The notes beneath the pieces are model-generated. The model saw nothing but the letters and a program-made list of their open reading frames with translations, did not search any database and had not been told where the DNA came from. A stretch of 64,000 nt of DNA from Marchantia polymorpha subsp. ruderalis (taxonomy: Eukaryota; Streptophyta; Marchantiopsida; Marchantiales; Marchantiaceae): contig AP031352.1 in assembly GCA_037833965.1 (NCBI GenBank), positions 15,170,501-15,234,500 of the forward strand. Reading direction: 5' to 3'. Shown piece after piece: positions 20,209 through 31,199 of the stretch; position 1 is the stretch's first letter, and each line of letters opens with the position of its first letter. A program made the position numbers and the translations under genes.

Positions 20209-23200
20209 CTAGCTAGTGCCCAAAGCACTAGAACGGTAACTAATAATATCTCTAATGTAACAACCTAAATCATAAGGCTCGAGTTGAAGCAGAGAAAAGA
20301 AATTCTCGACATCAACTTTATGCGCCACTCGAATCTCTACATACCTAGAACAAGTAAGAAATACATGCTCTTCATCCTCAACTTTTCTTCCATCACATAG
20401 CCTACAAATACGTTCACTCCTATCAATGTTCAACCAACGCCCTTCTTCAATCCCAAGACTATGAGATCCAGTTCTATGTCTAGCAATAATATGACGTAAA
20501 GAAGTAGATATCCCTGCAAGTAAGTATCCTTGCTCACAATAAACAAGCATAGGATTCACATGAAGTTGATAAAATTGCATCTTGGTGCCTCGTGTGCTCC
20601 ACATAATGCTGAGAAATTCCTCCCTAATACGCTCGCGTAGGGCAATAGGTTGCAAATTCCAATCAAGTTCCGTCACATTCCACCTCAAAGACCAAGTCAC
20701 CACATCTGCAAACCAACCCTTGGGACGTGTGGCACGCAAAGCTTCAAGAGGAAGTCGAGATGCATCAAGAGATCTCACTCTTTTGACGTAAGTGATAGTC
20801 AAAAAGAGAGCTTCAGCCTCAAGAGGTAGACAACCTGTTTCCGCAAGAAGAATCGCATAAGAAGTTTGGGTCCTCACACCCAATTCTTCTTGTAAGAAGA
20901 TCTTTTGCACCCTCTCCAAACGCTGCCAACCTGTCTTCTTACAACCAGGACCCCACACTTGTGTTCCATATAAGATAACGGGAAACACTAAGCTCCTGAA
21001 TAAGAATTTCCTAAGACTCCAAGACACTAGATGAGCTCCTCTACATCTATTTAGCAATGAATATAGAGCTTTGAAACCAGCTTCTACCCTCTTTTGCACA
21101 CAAAGTGCCCAACTATAATCAGATGAGAAATCAATGCCCAAATATTTGTAACTTTTCACTTGTTCCAACTCTAATCCTTTGTAACAGAAAGAGAGCTTGG
21201 ATCTAGTGCCCACAAGAATGACTTTGGACTTCTCCAAATTGACTTCCATCTGATTTTGAGTACAAAAGCTAGCCAAAGTGTCGAGGTGTTTCTATAAACT
21301 AGTGGCATCACGTGCTAGTAATATGACATCATCTGCATACAAAAGAGCTTTGATGACAAAGCCTCCAAGTTTAACACCTTCGCTATCACAATCCTCCAAC
21401 CACCTTTCTATATCATCTATGAAAACTCCAAAGAGAGTGGGAGAGAGAGGACAACCTTGAATGACTCCAATGGTGCTGATAATCTCTTCGGTTTGAGAAG
21501 TGTTGATCTTGGCCCGAACTGAGTGGTATAATGCAGCCACCGCTGCCAAGAGATCTGATGGTACTCCAATGGCTTGCAATCTTTGCCATAAAAGCTCACG
21601 AGGTACTGTGTCAAAAGCTTTCTTGAAATCAATGAAGGCACAAAACAAAGCTTTTCCATTACCCTTGGATTTCTCCCATAGAACACGTAAAACCAAGATA
21701 TGGTCTATAGTGTTGAATGTAGGACGAAAACCAGCTTGGTACCGCGCTCTCTTCTGACAAGATTCAGCCCACGTGCTCAACTTTGACTCCACCAATTTGC
21801 CAAATAACTTGGCAAAAATACTACCCACCATGATAGTGCGATAGTTTGTCACCAAGGCCTTGCTCCCAGATTTGTGAATAGGAACAATCTTCCGTAGAGA
21901 CCAAGATGAAGGAAAGCCATGAATAGCAGCATCCTCTAACACTTTCGTGAGTATAGGTCCAATAGCATCTCCTCCCCACTTGAGAAGTTCAATGGAAAGC
22001 CCATCCAAATCCTCACATTTACCATTTGCCAATTGTCTGAGTTGAGTCATCACTTCAACTTCTGAAAATAAGCCTGGATTTCCTTCACAATGTGGCATAG
22101 ATGCAACATTGGGAAAGAAATAAAGCTTTTCAGCAAAAGAAATCAAAGACTTGGGATCAAGAGTAGGTTTAGAAGATCGTACTGCCAACCGCCTCCAAAA
22201 GGATTTGGGATTCTCCAAGAGCTCCTTTGTCAAGCACTCTTGCTTCTGCCTCAAAAATGCTCGTTTCTTGGACTTCACCAAGTCTTTGTAAAGTCTTGTC
22301 ATAATCAACCGATTGTGAAGATCCAAGGATTTATCAAGTGATCTCGCCCTCGCTTGCTTGCAATCAAAGTCAAACCATCCATTGCAAGTAAGACCTCTAG
22401 CTCTCCTGGTCTTATGTCTCAAAAAGAACTTAGAAGCAGAGTTTTGGAGCAACTCAGTTAGTTGCAAACTAGATGTATGTGGATCAAGGCTCCAAGTAGT
22501 ACAAGTCAAGAGGTCTTGGAAATGTTCACTATAAAGTTGCTTCTTACTAGCATCTAAACAAAACTTGGGGGAAGTAGAAACATAGTGACATGTAGGGAGA
22601 GGGATTGACGTTGACAACAAAAGAGTAAATAAAAGAGGTGTATGATCTGATTCTGGTTGAGGTTCTAGAATATCAAACGCTGAGATAAATGAACTATTAG
22701 TGGCAGAGGACAAAAGATAATCTATAGTGCTAACACCAGTAGAGGAAAAACATGTATTGGAGTGAGAGTTGGGAAAGAAAGAAACACCATTGAGAACTTT
22801 CAGATTACAAGTGGCTCCAAAAGTCAAGAAATGCTCAGTCAAATCATTTGTACAAGGATCACAAGAGACTCTAGACCACAAACTATCTCTACTTTCTTCA
22901 AAAGAGTGAGAAGACAAGGAACTATCAAATTGTGTAAATTGAGCGGAACTTATGCGGGCATTGAAGTCTCCAACAAGAAAAACTTCACCTTTGTCTTGAT
23001 ATTTGAGAACATCTCCTATGAGCCGATGGAATGGTTGACTTCGATTGCAAGTGCTTGTGGAGTAGATCTGCATGGATAATGGTGCAAAGTAGCAAACTGC
23101 CAAATAACTGTAAGATCCTCCAATCAATCCAAGACGAAGCCAATGATATTGTTTCCCAATATCTTGGCTTTCCAAATGTATCATAGGAAGAAGTTCAGAT

Positions 23201-23421
23201 CTGATGAAAGTAGCAATGCCTCCAAAGCCTCTTCCTGCTCGTCGATTTCTATGGTTCCAAGTAGATCCCACCAGAGTAAACCCTTGTATCTCTCCAATAA
23301 CATTGCTTTCATGCTCCCAAGTCTCAACAATGTTGAGGATGTCCGCCATCTTCCAAATCGGATGTGCACTCACATACTTAGTTGTAGATAGGCCTCTTAT
23401 GTTCCACATCAACACCCTCAA
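20209..23421 (-). pseudogene. LINE-8 ORF2 with a single nonsense codon
   Basis: About 1070 codons: APE endonuclease (MWNIRGLS, VETWEH, GDFNAR, SDHTPL), RT (IDFKKAFDTVPR, QGCPLSPTLF, LLYADDVILL) and CRLCDGRKVEDEEH at the C-terminus. The frame is continuous except for TAG in place of CAG shortly after YADD (near 21294, between TSL and KHLDTL). The same codon is TAG in LINE-4. Otherwise this is almost an intact gene. Confidence 0.8.
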
Positions 23422-23433
23422 TCTCTTGGATTG

Positions 23434-24171
23434 CTAGGTTGATGATTGTCTCCTCCTCTTGGTGATAATAGCTTGACTATCACGTAGATAAGCAACAAAA
23501 CCTGCATCTTGAGCTTCTTTGACTTTTGCAAGCTCCTTCCTCCTTGCTTCAACTTGAAGAGGTGTAAGATCTGGATCTAACCAAATCCTCCGTCCCTTGA
23601 GAATGGCCTTGTTAGCTAAAGCCATATCACGTTGAGCTTGATCTACAAACTTGACAATAATGGCACGAGGTTGTGTGCCTTTGTTGCCAATACGATAAGC
23701 ATGAGCCAAATCCGGATTAGGAACATCAAGTGTTTCAGTCAAAAACTTGGTGACCACACTCTTCACCTCTTCCTTCTCAGATTCAGGTAGACCCGAAATC
23801 CTTACATTCTTCATACGAGCAAATTGATTAGCCTTTTCAATCTCTTGCTCTTGACAGAAAGAGATATGAGCAGACTTGGTAGCTTCAGCATAGGACTTCA
23901 TTTTCACCTCAAGAGTTTCAACCACTTCATGCAAAGCAGGAGTAGTAACAGTAGAAGCTTGAGAACCAACCTTGTCTTGAATGTCCTCAACAGATCCAGA
24001 GATTTGGAGCATGATCTTCTCAAAACTTTTGTGAGAAATCTTCAACTCCCTGATTTCATTCTTTGCAGCAGCCAAGGCAACATTTTGTGCCTTGAATTCT
24101 TGGCGTAGCACTTTCAATTCCTCCAAAACCGATTGCACAAGATTGAGAAGTTTGTTTTCAGAATCCATCAT
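23434..24171 (-). CDS. LINE-8 ORF1 protein (L1 ORF1p type)
   Basis: 245 residues, starting MMDSENKLLNLVQSVLEELK. It has a coiled-coil-like N-terminus, RRM-like centre (RMKNVRISGLPESEKEEVKS, RAIIVKFVDQAQRD) and C-terminal domain (IWLDPDLTPLQVEARRKEL). It is nearly identical to LINE-9 ORF1 and about three-quarters similar to LINE-2 ORF1. It is predicted to bind LINE RNA. The stop lies about 12 bases before the ORF2 frame. The start is immediately downstream of the monomer array. Confidence 0.8.
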   Translation of the reverse strand: MMDSENKLLNLVQSVLEELKVLRQEFKAQNVALAAAKNEIRELKISHKSFEKIMLQISGSVEDIQDKVGSQASTVTTPALHEVVETLEVKMKSYAEATKSAHISFCQEQEIEKANQFARMKNVRISGLPESEKEEVKSVVTKFLTETLDVPNPDLAHAYRIGNKGTQPRAIIVKFVDQAQRDMALANKAILKGRRIWLDPDLTPLQVEARRKELAKVKEAQDAGFVAYLRDSQAIITKRRRQSST

Positions 24172-24179
24172 GAACCCAA

Positions 24180-24745
24180 CTTTGCAAGATGTTACACAAG
24201 CTCAAAGTTTTGAAATGACAACTTCTTGAAAGCAGCTCCGTTGGGGCTGAAAATTTTCAGGTATGTGCGTCCGTCCGTTGTGAACAAGCCCACCAAATCT
24301 CAGCTCCTGTTGAAACTCCAACAAGAAGATATGGCCCCCGCAAGATTCATGCTCAAATCCCTAAACTCAAAGTTTCGAAATGACAACTTCTTGACAGCAG
24401 CTCTGTTGGGGCTGTAGATTTGCAGGTATGTGCGCCCGGCCGTTGGTAACAAGCCCACCAAATCTCAGCTCCTGTTGAAACTCCAGCAAGAAGATATGGC
24501 CCCCGCAAGATTCATGCTCAAATCCCTAAACTCAAAGTTTCGAAATGACAACTTCTTGACAGCAGCTCTGTTGGGGCTGTAAATTTGCAGGTATGTGCGC
24601 CCGGCCGTTGTGAACAAGCCCACCAAATCTCAGCTCCTGTTGAAACTCCAGCAAGAAGATATGGCCCCCACAAGATTCATGCTCAAATCCCTAAACTCAA
24701 AGTTTTGAAATGACAACTTCTTGACAGCAGCTCCGTTGGAGCTGA
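24180..24745 (-). repeat. LINE-8 5' monomers (165-bp tandem repeat)
   Basis: About 3.4 units of exactly 165 bp. The marker CTC(T/C)GTTGG recurs at 24236, 24401, 24566 and 24731. Units carry AAGATATGGCCCCCGCAAG and AGTTTCGAAATGACAAC. The block differs in sequence from the 181-bp monomers but occupies the same position upstream of ORF1. Confidence 0.8.
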
Positions 24746-25430
24746 AATGAGCTGAATGACTGGTTGGATCGAAGTAGTAGTTGAAGCCGACTGGATGGCG
24801 TAGGCCGCATCTTCGCTTGCCTCGCCATAGTATTGAGGGTTTTTTCCATAGTACTGAGGTGCCCACTCTACTGCGTTCACCGAGTAAGACGGACGGGTGG
24901 TAAGACATTCAGTTTTAGCATGTCCCACTGCTCCGCACGTAGTACACCACAAATTTGCCTGCAATCTCCCTGAAGACTTCCGTCGGTCATGACCGCCCAC
25001 CACGTGGACTTTCAAGTCGGCGAAGTCCTTCACCAGGGTCTCCACCTTGGAGGCAATGTCTCCCGAACCTTTATCCATATTTGCCCTTCTTTGGCCTTTC
25101 TTCTTTGCCGCTCCACGCTTCTTCTTCTTCCTATCCTCCTCCGACGAGGAGGTCTCCTCTTCTTCTTATGAAGTACATCCCTCGTCCGAGGACAGTTCTT
25201 CCGACGAAGATGTAGCCCCTCGGCGTTTCCTTCGTCCTCCCTTCGGCTTTCGTTCCACCGAGTCCCGTCGCTCTCTCCCTCTTCGGTTGAGAGTGGAAGT
25301 CTCAAAGGCTTCTGCCGATGCAATCACATCTTCGATGGTATCGTACTTCCCACGTCTGCAAAAAGTCTCCATCTCACTTGTTAAACTAGTCACGTACCAA
25401 TCCACCGCCTGCTGAACTGAGAACGGCCGA
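24746..25430 (-). pseudogene. Ty3-A gag, middle region
   Basis: A minus-strand gag segment. It includes DWYVTSLTSEMETFCRRGKY, IEDVIASAEAFE, a basic and serine-glutamate-rich stretch, and a zinc knuckle CTTCGAVGHAKTEC. This is followed by a tyrosine-rich region (APQYYGKNPQYYG). The frame has a stop near 25166. It joins to the N-terminal scrap at 30974-31048 across LINE-9 and to the second zinc-knuckle region across LINE-8. It supplies the capsid C-terminus and nucleocapsid of the element. Confidence 0.65.
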
Positions 25431-25473
25431 ACTGAGAACTAAACTAAACCGAACTAAACTGCTGAACTGAGAA
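25409..25473. other. Filler-like repeats at the LINE-9 5' junction
   Basis: CTGCTGAACTGAGAA occurs at 25409 and again at 25459. Between them lie GAACTGAGAAC and AACTAAAC variants. The sequence belongs to neither gag nor the monomer and looks like templated filler made when LINE-9 inserted. Confidence 0.5.
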
Positions 25474-26115
25474 TTGCTGTACGACGGCCGGGCGCACATA
25501 CCTGCAAATTTTCAGCCTCAACGGAGCTGCTGTCAAGAAGTTGTCATTTCGAAACTTTGAGTTTAGGGATTTGAGCATGAATCTTGCGGAGGCCATATCT
25601 TTTTGCTGGAGTGTCAACGGGAGCTGAGATTAAACTAATTGTTCTGTAAACTAATTGTTGGGATTATTTTCGGAAGGAGAGGTGAAGACTATTGCCCACG
25701 CAAACCAACCACGGGTCTCCCCGCGAGAGTTCGAATCTCTCAGGCGTCGTCCCGAACCGTGCGTTTTGAAACTTTGAGTTTAGGGATTTGAGCATGAATC
25801 TTGCGGAGGCCATATCTTCTTGCTGGAGTGTCAACGGGAGCTGAGATTTGGTGGGCTTGTTGACGACGGCCAGGCGCATATACCTGCAAATTTCCAGCCC
25901 CAACGGAGCTGCTGTCAAGAAGTTGTCATTTCGAAACTTTGAGTTTAGGGATTTGAGCATGAATCTTGCGGAGGCCATATCTTTTTGCTGGAGTGTCAAC
26001 GGAAGCTGAGATTTGGTAGGCTTGTTGACGACGGCCGGGCGCACATACATGCAAATTTTCAGCCTCAACGGAGCTGCTGTCAAGAAGTTTTCATTTCGAA
26101 ACTTTGAGCTTGTGT
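25474..26115 (+). repeat. LINE-9 5' monomers (165-bp type) with an internal chimeric insert
   Basis: About three monomers of the LINE-8 type, in plus orientation relative to LINE-9. The first is interrupted at about 25635-25770 by a mosaic of LINE ORF2 scraps and a tRNA-like 3' half (see separate entry). Confidence 0.7.
25690..25749 (+). pseudogene. tRNA-like 3' half (serine-type), fused to a LINE scrap
   Basis: A T-arm is visible: stem GAGAG (25725-25729), loop TTCGAAT (25730-25736), stem CTCTC (25737-25741). It is followed by seven bases AGGCGTC and G, fitting an acceptor 3' strand and discriminator. Just before it, GGGTCTCCCCGC resembles the long variable arm of a serine tRNA. No 5' half (D-arm, anticodon arm) is present. 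Instead a roughly 30-base ORF2 scrap (TTTTCGGAAGGAGAGGTGA) precedes it. It is not a functional tRNA. Confidence 0.45.
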
Positions 26116-26137
26116 AACATCTTACAAAGTTGGGTTC

Positions 26138-26875
26138 ATGATGGATTCTGAAAACAAACTTCTCAATCTTGTGCAATCGGTTTTGGAGGAATTGAAAGTG
26201 CTACGCCAAGAATTCAAGGCACAAAATGTTGCTTTGACTGCTGCAAAGAATGAAATCAGGGAGTTGAAGATTTCTCACAAAAGTTTTGAGAAGATCATGC
26301 TCCAAATCTCTGGATCTGTTGAGGACATTCAAGACAAGGTTGGTTCTCAAGCTTCTACTGTTACTACTCCTGCTTTGCATGAAGTGGTTGAAACTCTAGA
26401 GGTGAAAATGAAGTCCTATGCTGAAGCTACCAAGTCTGCTCATATCTCTTTCTGTCAAGAGCAAGAGATTGAAAAGGCTAATCAATTTGCTCGTATGAAG
26501 AATGTGAGGATTTCGGGTCTACCTGAATCTGAGAAGGAAGAGGTGAAGAGTGTGGTCACCAAGTTTTTGACTGAAACACTTGATGTTCCTAATCCGGATT
26601 TGGCTCATGCTTATCGTATTGGCAACAAAGGCACACAACCTCGTGCCATTATTGTTAAGTTTGTAGATCAAGCTCAACGTGATATGGCTTTAGCTAACAA
26701 GGCCATTCTCAAGGGACGGAGGATTTGGTTAGATCCAGATCTTACACCTCTTCAAGTTGAAGCAAGGAGGAAGGAGCTTGCAAAAGTCAAAGAAGCTCAA
26801 GATGCAGGTTTTGTAGCTTATCTACGTGATAGTCAAGCTATTATCACCAAGAGGAGGAGACAATCATCAACCTAG
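26138..26875 (+). CDS. LINE-9 ORF1 protein (L1 ORF1p type)
   Basis: 245 residues, almost identical to LINE-8 ORF1 (one visible difference, a threonine for alanine near residue 32). It has an N-terminal coiled-coil-like region, RRM-like centre and C-terminal domain (LTPLQVEARRKEL, VAYLRDSQAIITKRRR). It is intact. The stop is followed by a 12-base gap and then the ORF2 ATG at 26888. It would act as RNA-binding partner of ORF2. Confidence 0.82.
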   Translation: MMDSENKLLNLVQSVLEELKVLRQEFKAQNVALTAAKNEIRELKISHKSFEKIMLQISGSVEDIQDKVGSQASTVTTPALHEVVETLEVKMKSYAEATKSAHISFCQEQEIEKANQFARMKNVRISGLPESEKEEVKSVVTKFLTETLDVPNPDLAHAYRIGNKGTQPRAIIVKFVDQAQRDMALANKAILKGRRIWLDPDLTPLQVEARRKELAKVKEAQDAGFVAYLRDSQAIITKRRRQSST

Positions 26876-26887
26876 CAATCCAAGAGA

Positions 26888-29800
26888 TTGAGTGGTAAAA
26901 GAGTGGTAAAAAGATTGAGGGTGTTGATATGGAACATAAGAGGCCTATCTACGACTAAGTATGTGAGTGCACATCCGATTTGGAAGATGGCGGACATCCT
27001 CAACATTGTTGAGACTTGGGAGCATGAAAGTAATGTTATTGGAGAGATACAAGGTTTTACTCTGGTGGGATCTACTTGGAACCATAGAAATCGACGAGCA
27101 GGAAGAGGCTTTGGAGGCATTGCTACTTTCATCAGATCTGAACTTCTTCCTATGATACATTTGGAAAGCCAAGATATTGGGAAACAATATCATTGGCTTC
27201 GTCTTGGATCGATTGGAGGATCTTACAGTTATTTGGCAATTTGTTACTTTGCACCATTATCCATGCAGATCTACTCCACAAGCACTTGCAATCGAAGTCA
27301 ACCATTCCATCGGCTCATAGGAGATGTTCTCAAATATCAAGACAAAGGTGAAGTTTTTCTTGTTGGAGACTTCAATGCCCGCATACGTTCCGCTCAATTT
27401 ACACAATTTGATAGTTCCTTGTCTTCCCACTCTTTTGAAGAAAGTAGAGATAGTTTGTGGTCTAGAGTCTCTTCTGATCCTTGTACAAATGATTTGACAG
27501 AGCATTTCTTGACTTTTGGAGCCACTTGTAATCTGAAAGTTCTCAATGGTGTTTCTTTCTTTCCCAACTCTCACTCCAATACATGTTTTTCCTCTACTGG
27601 TGTTAGCACTATAGATTATCTTTTGTCCTCTGCCACTAATAGTTCATTTATCTCAGCGTTTGATATTCTAAAGCCTCAACCAGAATCAGATCATACACCT
27701 CTTTTATTCACTCTTTTGTTGTCAACGTCAATCCCTCTCCCTACATGTCACTATGTTTCTACTTCCCCCAAGTTTTGTTTAGATGCTAGTAAGAAGCAAC
27801 TTTATAGTGAACATTTCCAAGACCTCTTGACTTGTACTACTTGGAGCCTTGATCCACATACATCTAGTTTGCAACTAACAGAGTTGCTCCAAAACTCTGC
27901 TTCTAAGTTCTTTTTGAGACATAAGACCAGGAGAGCTAGAGGTCTTCCTTGCAATGGATGGTTTGACTTTGATTGCAAACAAGCGAGGGCGAGATCACTT
28001 GATAAATCCTTGGATCTTCACAATCGGTTGATTATGACAAGACTTTACAAAGACTTGGTGAAGTCCAAGAAACGAGCATTTTTGAGGCAGAAGCAAGAGT
28101 GCTTGACAAAGGAGCTCTTGGAGAATCCCAAATCCTTTTGGAGGCGGTTGGCAGTACGATCTTCTAAACCTACTCTTGATCCCAAGTCTTTGATTTCTTT
28201 TGCTGAAAAGCTTTATTTTTTTCCCAATGTTGCATCTATGCCACATTGTGAAGGAAATCCAGGCTTATTTTCAGAAGTTGAAGTGATGACTCAACTCAAA
28301 CAATTGGCAAATGGTAAATGTGAGGATTTGGATGGATTTTCCATTGAACTTCTCAAGTGAGGAGGAGATGCTATTGGGCCTATACTCACGAAAGTGTTAG
28401 AGGATGCTGCTATTCATGGCTTTCCTTCATCTTGGTCTCTACGGAAGATTGTTCCTATTCACAAATCTGGGAGCAAGGCCTTGGTGACAAACTATCGCAC
28501 TATCATGGTGGGTAGTATTTTTGCCAAGTTATTTGGCAAATTGGTGGAGTCAAAGTTGAGCACATGGGCTGAATCTTGTCAAAAGAGAGCGCGGTTCCAA
28601 GCTGGTTTTCGTCCTACATTCAACACTATAGACCATATCTTGGTTTTACGTGTTCTATGGGAGAAATCCAAGGGCAATGGAAAAGCTTTGTTTTGTGCCT
28701 TCATTGATTTCAAGAAAGCTTTTGACACAGTACCTCGTGAGCTTTTATGGCAAAGATTGCAAACCATTGGAGTACCATCAGATCTCTTGGCAGCGGTGGC
28801 TGCATTATACCACTCAGTTCGGGCCAAGATCAACACTTCTCAAACCGAAGAGATTATCAGCACCATTGGAGTCATTCAAGGTTGTCCTCTCTCTCCCACT
28901 CTCTTTGGAGTTTTCATAGATGATATAGAAAGGTGGTTGGAGGATTGTGATAGCGAAGGTGTTAAACTTGGAGGCTTTGTCATCAAAGCTCTTTTGTATG
29001 CAGATGATGTCATATTACTAGCACGTGATGCCACTAGTTTACAGAAACACCTCGACACTTTGGCTAGCTTTTGTACTCAAAATCAGATGGAAGTCAATTT
29101 GGAGAAGTCCAAAGTCATTCTTGTGGGCACTAGATCCAAGTTCTCTTTCTGTTACAAAGGATTAGAGTTGGAACAAGTGAAAAGTTACAAATATTTGGGC
29201 ATTGATTTCTCATCTGATTATAGTTGGGCACTTTGTGTGCAAAAGAGGGTAGAATCTGGTTTCAAAGCTCTATATTCATTGCTAAATAGATGTAGAGGAG
29301 CTCATCTAGTGTCTTGGAGTCTTAGGAAATTCTTATTCAGGAGCTTAGTGTTTCCCGTTATCTTATATGTAACACAAGTATGGGGTCCTGGTTGTAAGAA
29401 GACAGGTTGGCAGCGTTTGGAGAGGGTGCAAAAGATCTTCTTACAAGAAGAATTGGGTGTGAGGACCCAAACTTCTTATGCAATTCTTCTTGCGGAAACA
29501 GGTTGTCTACCTCTTGAGGCTGAAGCTCTCTTTTTGACTATCACTTACGTCAAAAGAGTGAGATCTCTTGGTGCTTCTCGACTTCCTCTTGAAGCTTTGC
29601 GTGCCACACGTCCCAAGGGTTGGTTTGCAGATGTGGTGACTTGGTCTTTGAGGTGGAATGTGACGGAACTCGATTGGAATTTGCAACCTATTGCCCTACG
29701 CGAGCGTATTAAGGAGGAATTTCTCAGCATTATGTGGAGCACACGAGGCACCAAGATGCAGTTTTATCAACTTCATGTGAATCCTATGCTTGTTTATTGA

Positions 29801-30855
29801 GGCTGAAGCTCTCTACTTGACCATCACTTATATTAGAAGGGTGAGATCTCTTGATGCTTCTCGACTTCCTCTTCATGCTTTGCGTGCCACACGTTCCAAG
29901 GGATGGTTTGCAGATGTGATGACTTGGTATTTGAGGTGGAATGTGACGGATTTGGATTGGGATCTGCAACCTATGGCCCTTCGCGAGCGTATTAAGGAGG
30001 AGTTTCTCAACATCATTTGGAGGAGAGGAGGCACTAAAATGCAGTTTTATCAACTTCATGTGAATCCTATGCTTATTTATTGTGAGCAAGGGTACCTTGT
30101 TGCAGAGATTGCTACATCTTTACGTCATATTATTGCCAGGCATAGAACAGGATCTCATAGGCTTGGAATTGAGGAAGGACGTTGGTTGAATATTGATAGG
30201 AGTGAACGGATTTGTAGGCTATGTGATGGGAGAAATGTTGAGGATGAAGAGCATGTGTTTATTACTTGTACTAGATATATAGAGATTCGAGTGGCGCATA
30301 AAGTTGATGTCGAGAATTTCTTTTCTCTGCTTCAACTCGAGCCTTATGATTTAGGTTGTTACATTAGAGATATTATTAGTTACCGTTCTAGTGCTTTGGG
30401 CACTAGCTAGGGGGTTCTTTTGGTTCTCTCCTTGTTTGGAGTTGGATTGTTTGTATTGTGTTTTTTAGCCTTTTGACCCTTTGGGTCCCACAGGCTTGAT
30501 CTATTTACCATTTACCATTTACCATTGTGAGCAAGGATACTTACTTGCAGAGATATCTACTTCTTTACGTCATATTATTGCTAGACATAGAACAGGATCT
30601 CATAGTCTTGGGATTGAAGAAGGGCGTTGGTTGAACATTGATAGGAGTGAACGTATTTGTAGACTATGTGGTGGAAGAAAAGTTGAGGATGAAGAGCATG
30701 TATTTCTTACTTGTTCTAGGTATGTAGAGATTCGAGTGGCCCATAAAGTTGATGTCGAGAATTTCTTTTCTCTGCTTCAACTCGAGCCTTATGATTTAGG
30801 TTGTTACATTAGGGATATTATTAGTTACCGTTCTAGTGTTTTGGGCACTAGCTAG
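26888..30855 (+). pseudogene. LINE-9 ORF2, one nonsense codon and a LINE insertion
   Basis: The frame starts MSGKRVVKRLRVLIWNIRGLS. Endonuclease motifs VETWEH, GDFNAR and SDHTPL are present. A TGG-to-TGA change gives a stop at about 28358 (after IELLK). The RT part then reads on (28394-29798) with IDFKKAFDTVPR, QGCPLSPTLF and LLYADDVILL, where the CAG mutated in LINE-4 and LINE-8 is intact. LINE-10 interrupts after NPMLVY at 29799. The C-terminal knuckle region follows at 30524-30855, with CRLCGGRKVEDEEH. Confidence 0.8.
29800..30523 (+). mobile_element. LINE-10: 5'-truncated LINE 3' end inside LINE-9
   Basis: A subfamily-1 fragment in plus orientation, starting in ORF2 at EAEALYLTITYIRR and open to its stop at 30410, then 3' UTR and ATTTACC tail. 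It is flanked by ATTG at 29796-29799 and 30524-30527, and LINE-9 ORF2 rejoins across it. Size about 0.72 kb. Confidence 0.8.
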
Positions 30856-30973
30856 GGGGTTCTTTTGGTTCTCTCCTAGTTTGGAGTTGGATTGTTTGTA
30901 TTGTGTTTTTTAGCCTTTTGACCCTTTGGGTCCCACGGGCTTGATCTATTTACCATTTACCATTTACCATTTA

Positions 30974-31048
30974 GAAGGGGGATCCTGGTCCCGTTTTTGG
31001 TATCTGTCGAGAAGGTCTTGGAACCTCTCCGTGTAGTCACGAAGGTTC
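30974..31048 (-). pseudogene. Ty3-A gag, N-terminal scrap
   Basis: A 25-codon minus-strand piece (LRDYTERFQDLLDRYQKRDQ). It continues the gag middle part at 25430 across LINE-9. It ends at the start of LTR-b at 31049. The rest of gag is missing. Confidence 0.5.
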
Positions 31049-31199
31049 TATGGTAACCCACTTTTGGTATTTATGCGGAATTTAAAACATTTTTGGAAAA
31101 CTGTACCACGACAGTAGTGTAAATAGCGATCGGTACATATAAAAATAGAGTGAAACTGGAGAATCTTGTAGAATCCTGGAGTTGGGCGCAATGTCAGGA

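Larger units (their letters stand above)
20088..24745 (-). mobile_element. LINE-8: near full-length subfamily-2 LINE in Ty3-A gag
   Basis: Minus-strand copy with ATTTACC tail (20088-20115), 3' UTR, ORF2 with one nonsense codon, intact ORF1, and about 3.4 monomers of 165 bp at its 5' end. It interrupts the Ty3-A gag frame; gag reads up to it on both sides. A clear target duplication was not found at the edges, so the exact 5' limit is uncertain. Confidence 0.75.
25474..30973 (+). mobile_element. LINE-9: subfamily-2 LINE in Ty3-A gag, interrupted by LINE-10
   Basis: Plus-strand copy: 165-bp-type monomers (25474-26115), ORF1 26138-26875, ORF2 from 26888, interrupted at 29799 by LINE-10, resuming at 30524 and ending with 3' UTR and ATTTACC tail at about 30973. 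The flanks are gag on both sides (25430 and 30974). Confidence 0.78.
13559..31048 (-). mobile_element. Ty3-A: nested, defective Ty3/gypsy element
   Basis: Reading on the minus strand from right to left: gag N-terminal scrap (31048-30974), LINE-9 insertion, gag middle (25430-24746), LINE-8 insertion, gag zinc-knuckle region (20087-19352), protease (19258-18695), RT N-terminal half (18607-18006), a deletion joint near 18005, then the 3' part of a long LTR with its ORF (18005-13559). RNase H, integrase, the polypurine tract and the LTR start are missing. The LTR end (TGTAATAACCC on the plus strand) interrupts LINE-7 ORF1. The gag pieces on both sides of each LINE rejoin in order, which supports one original element. 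Confidence 0.75.
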
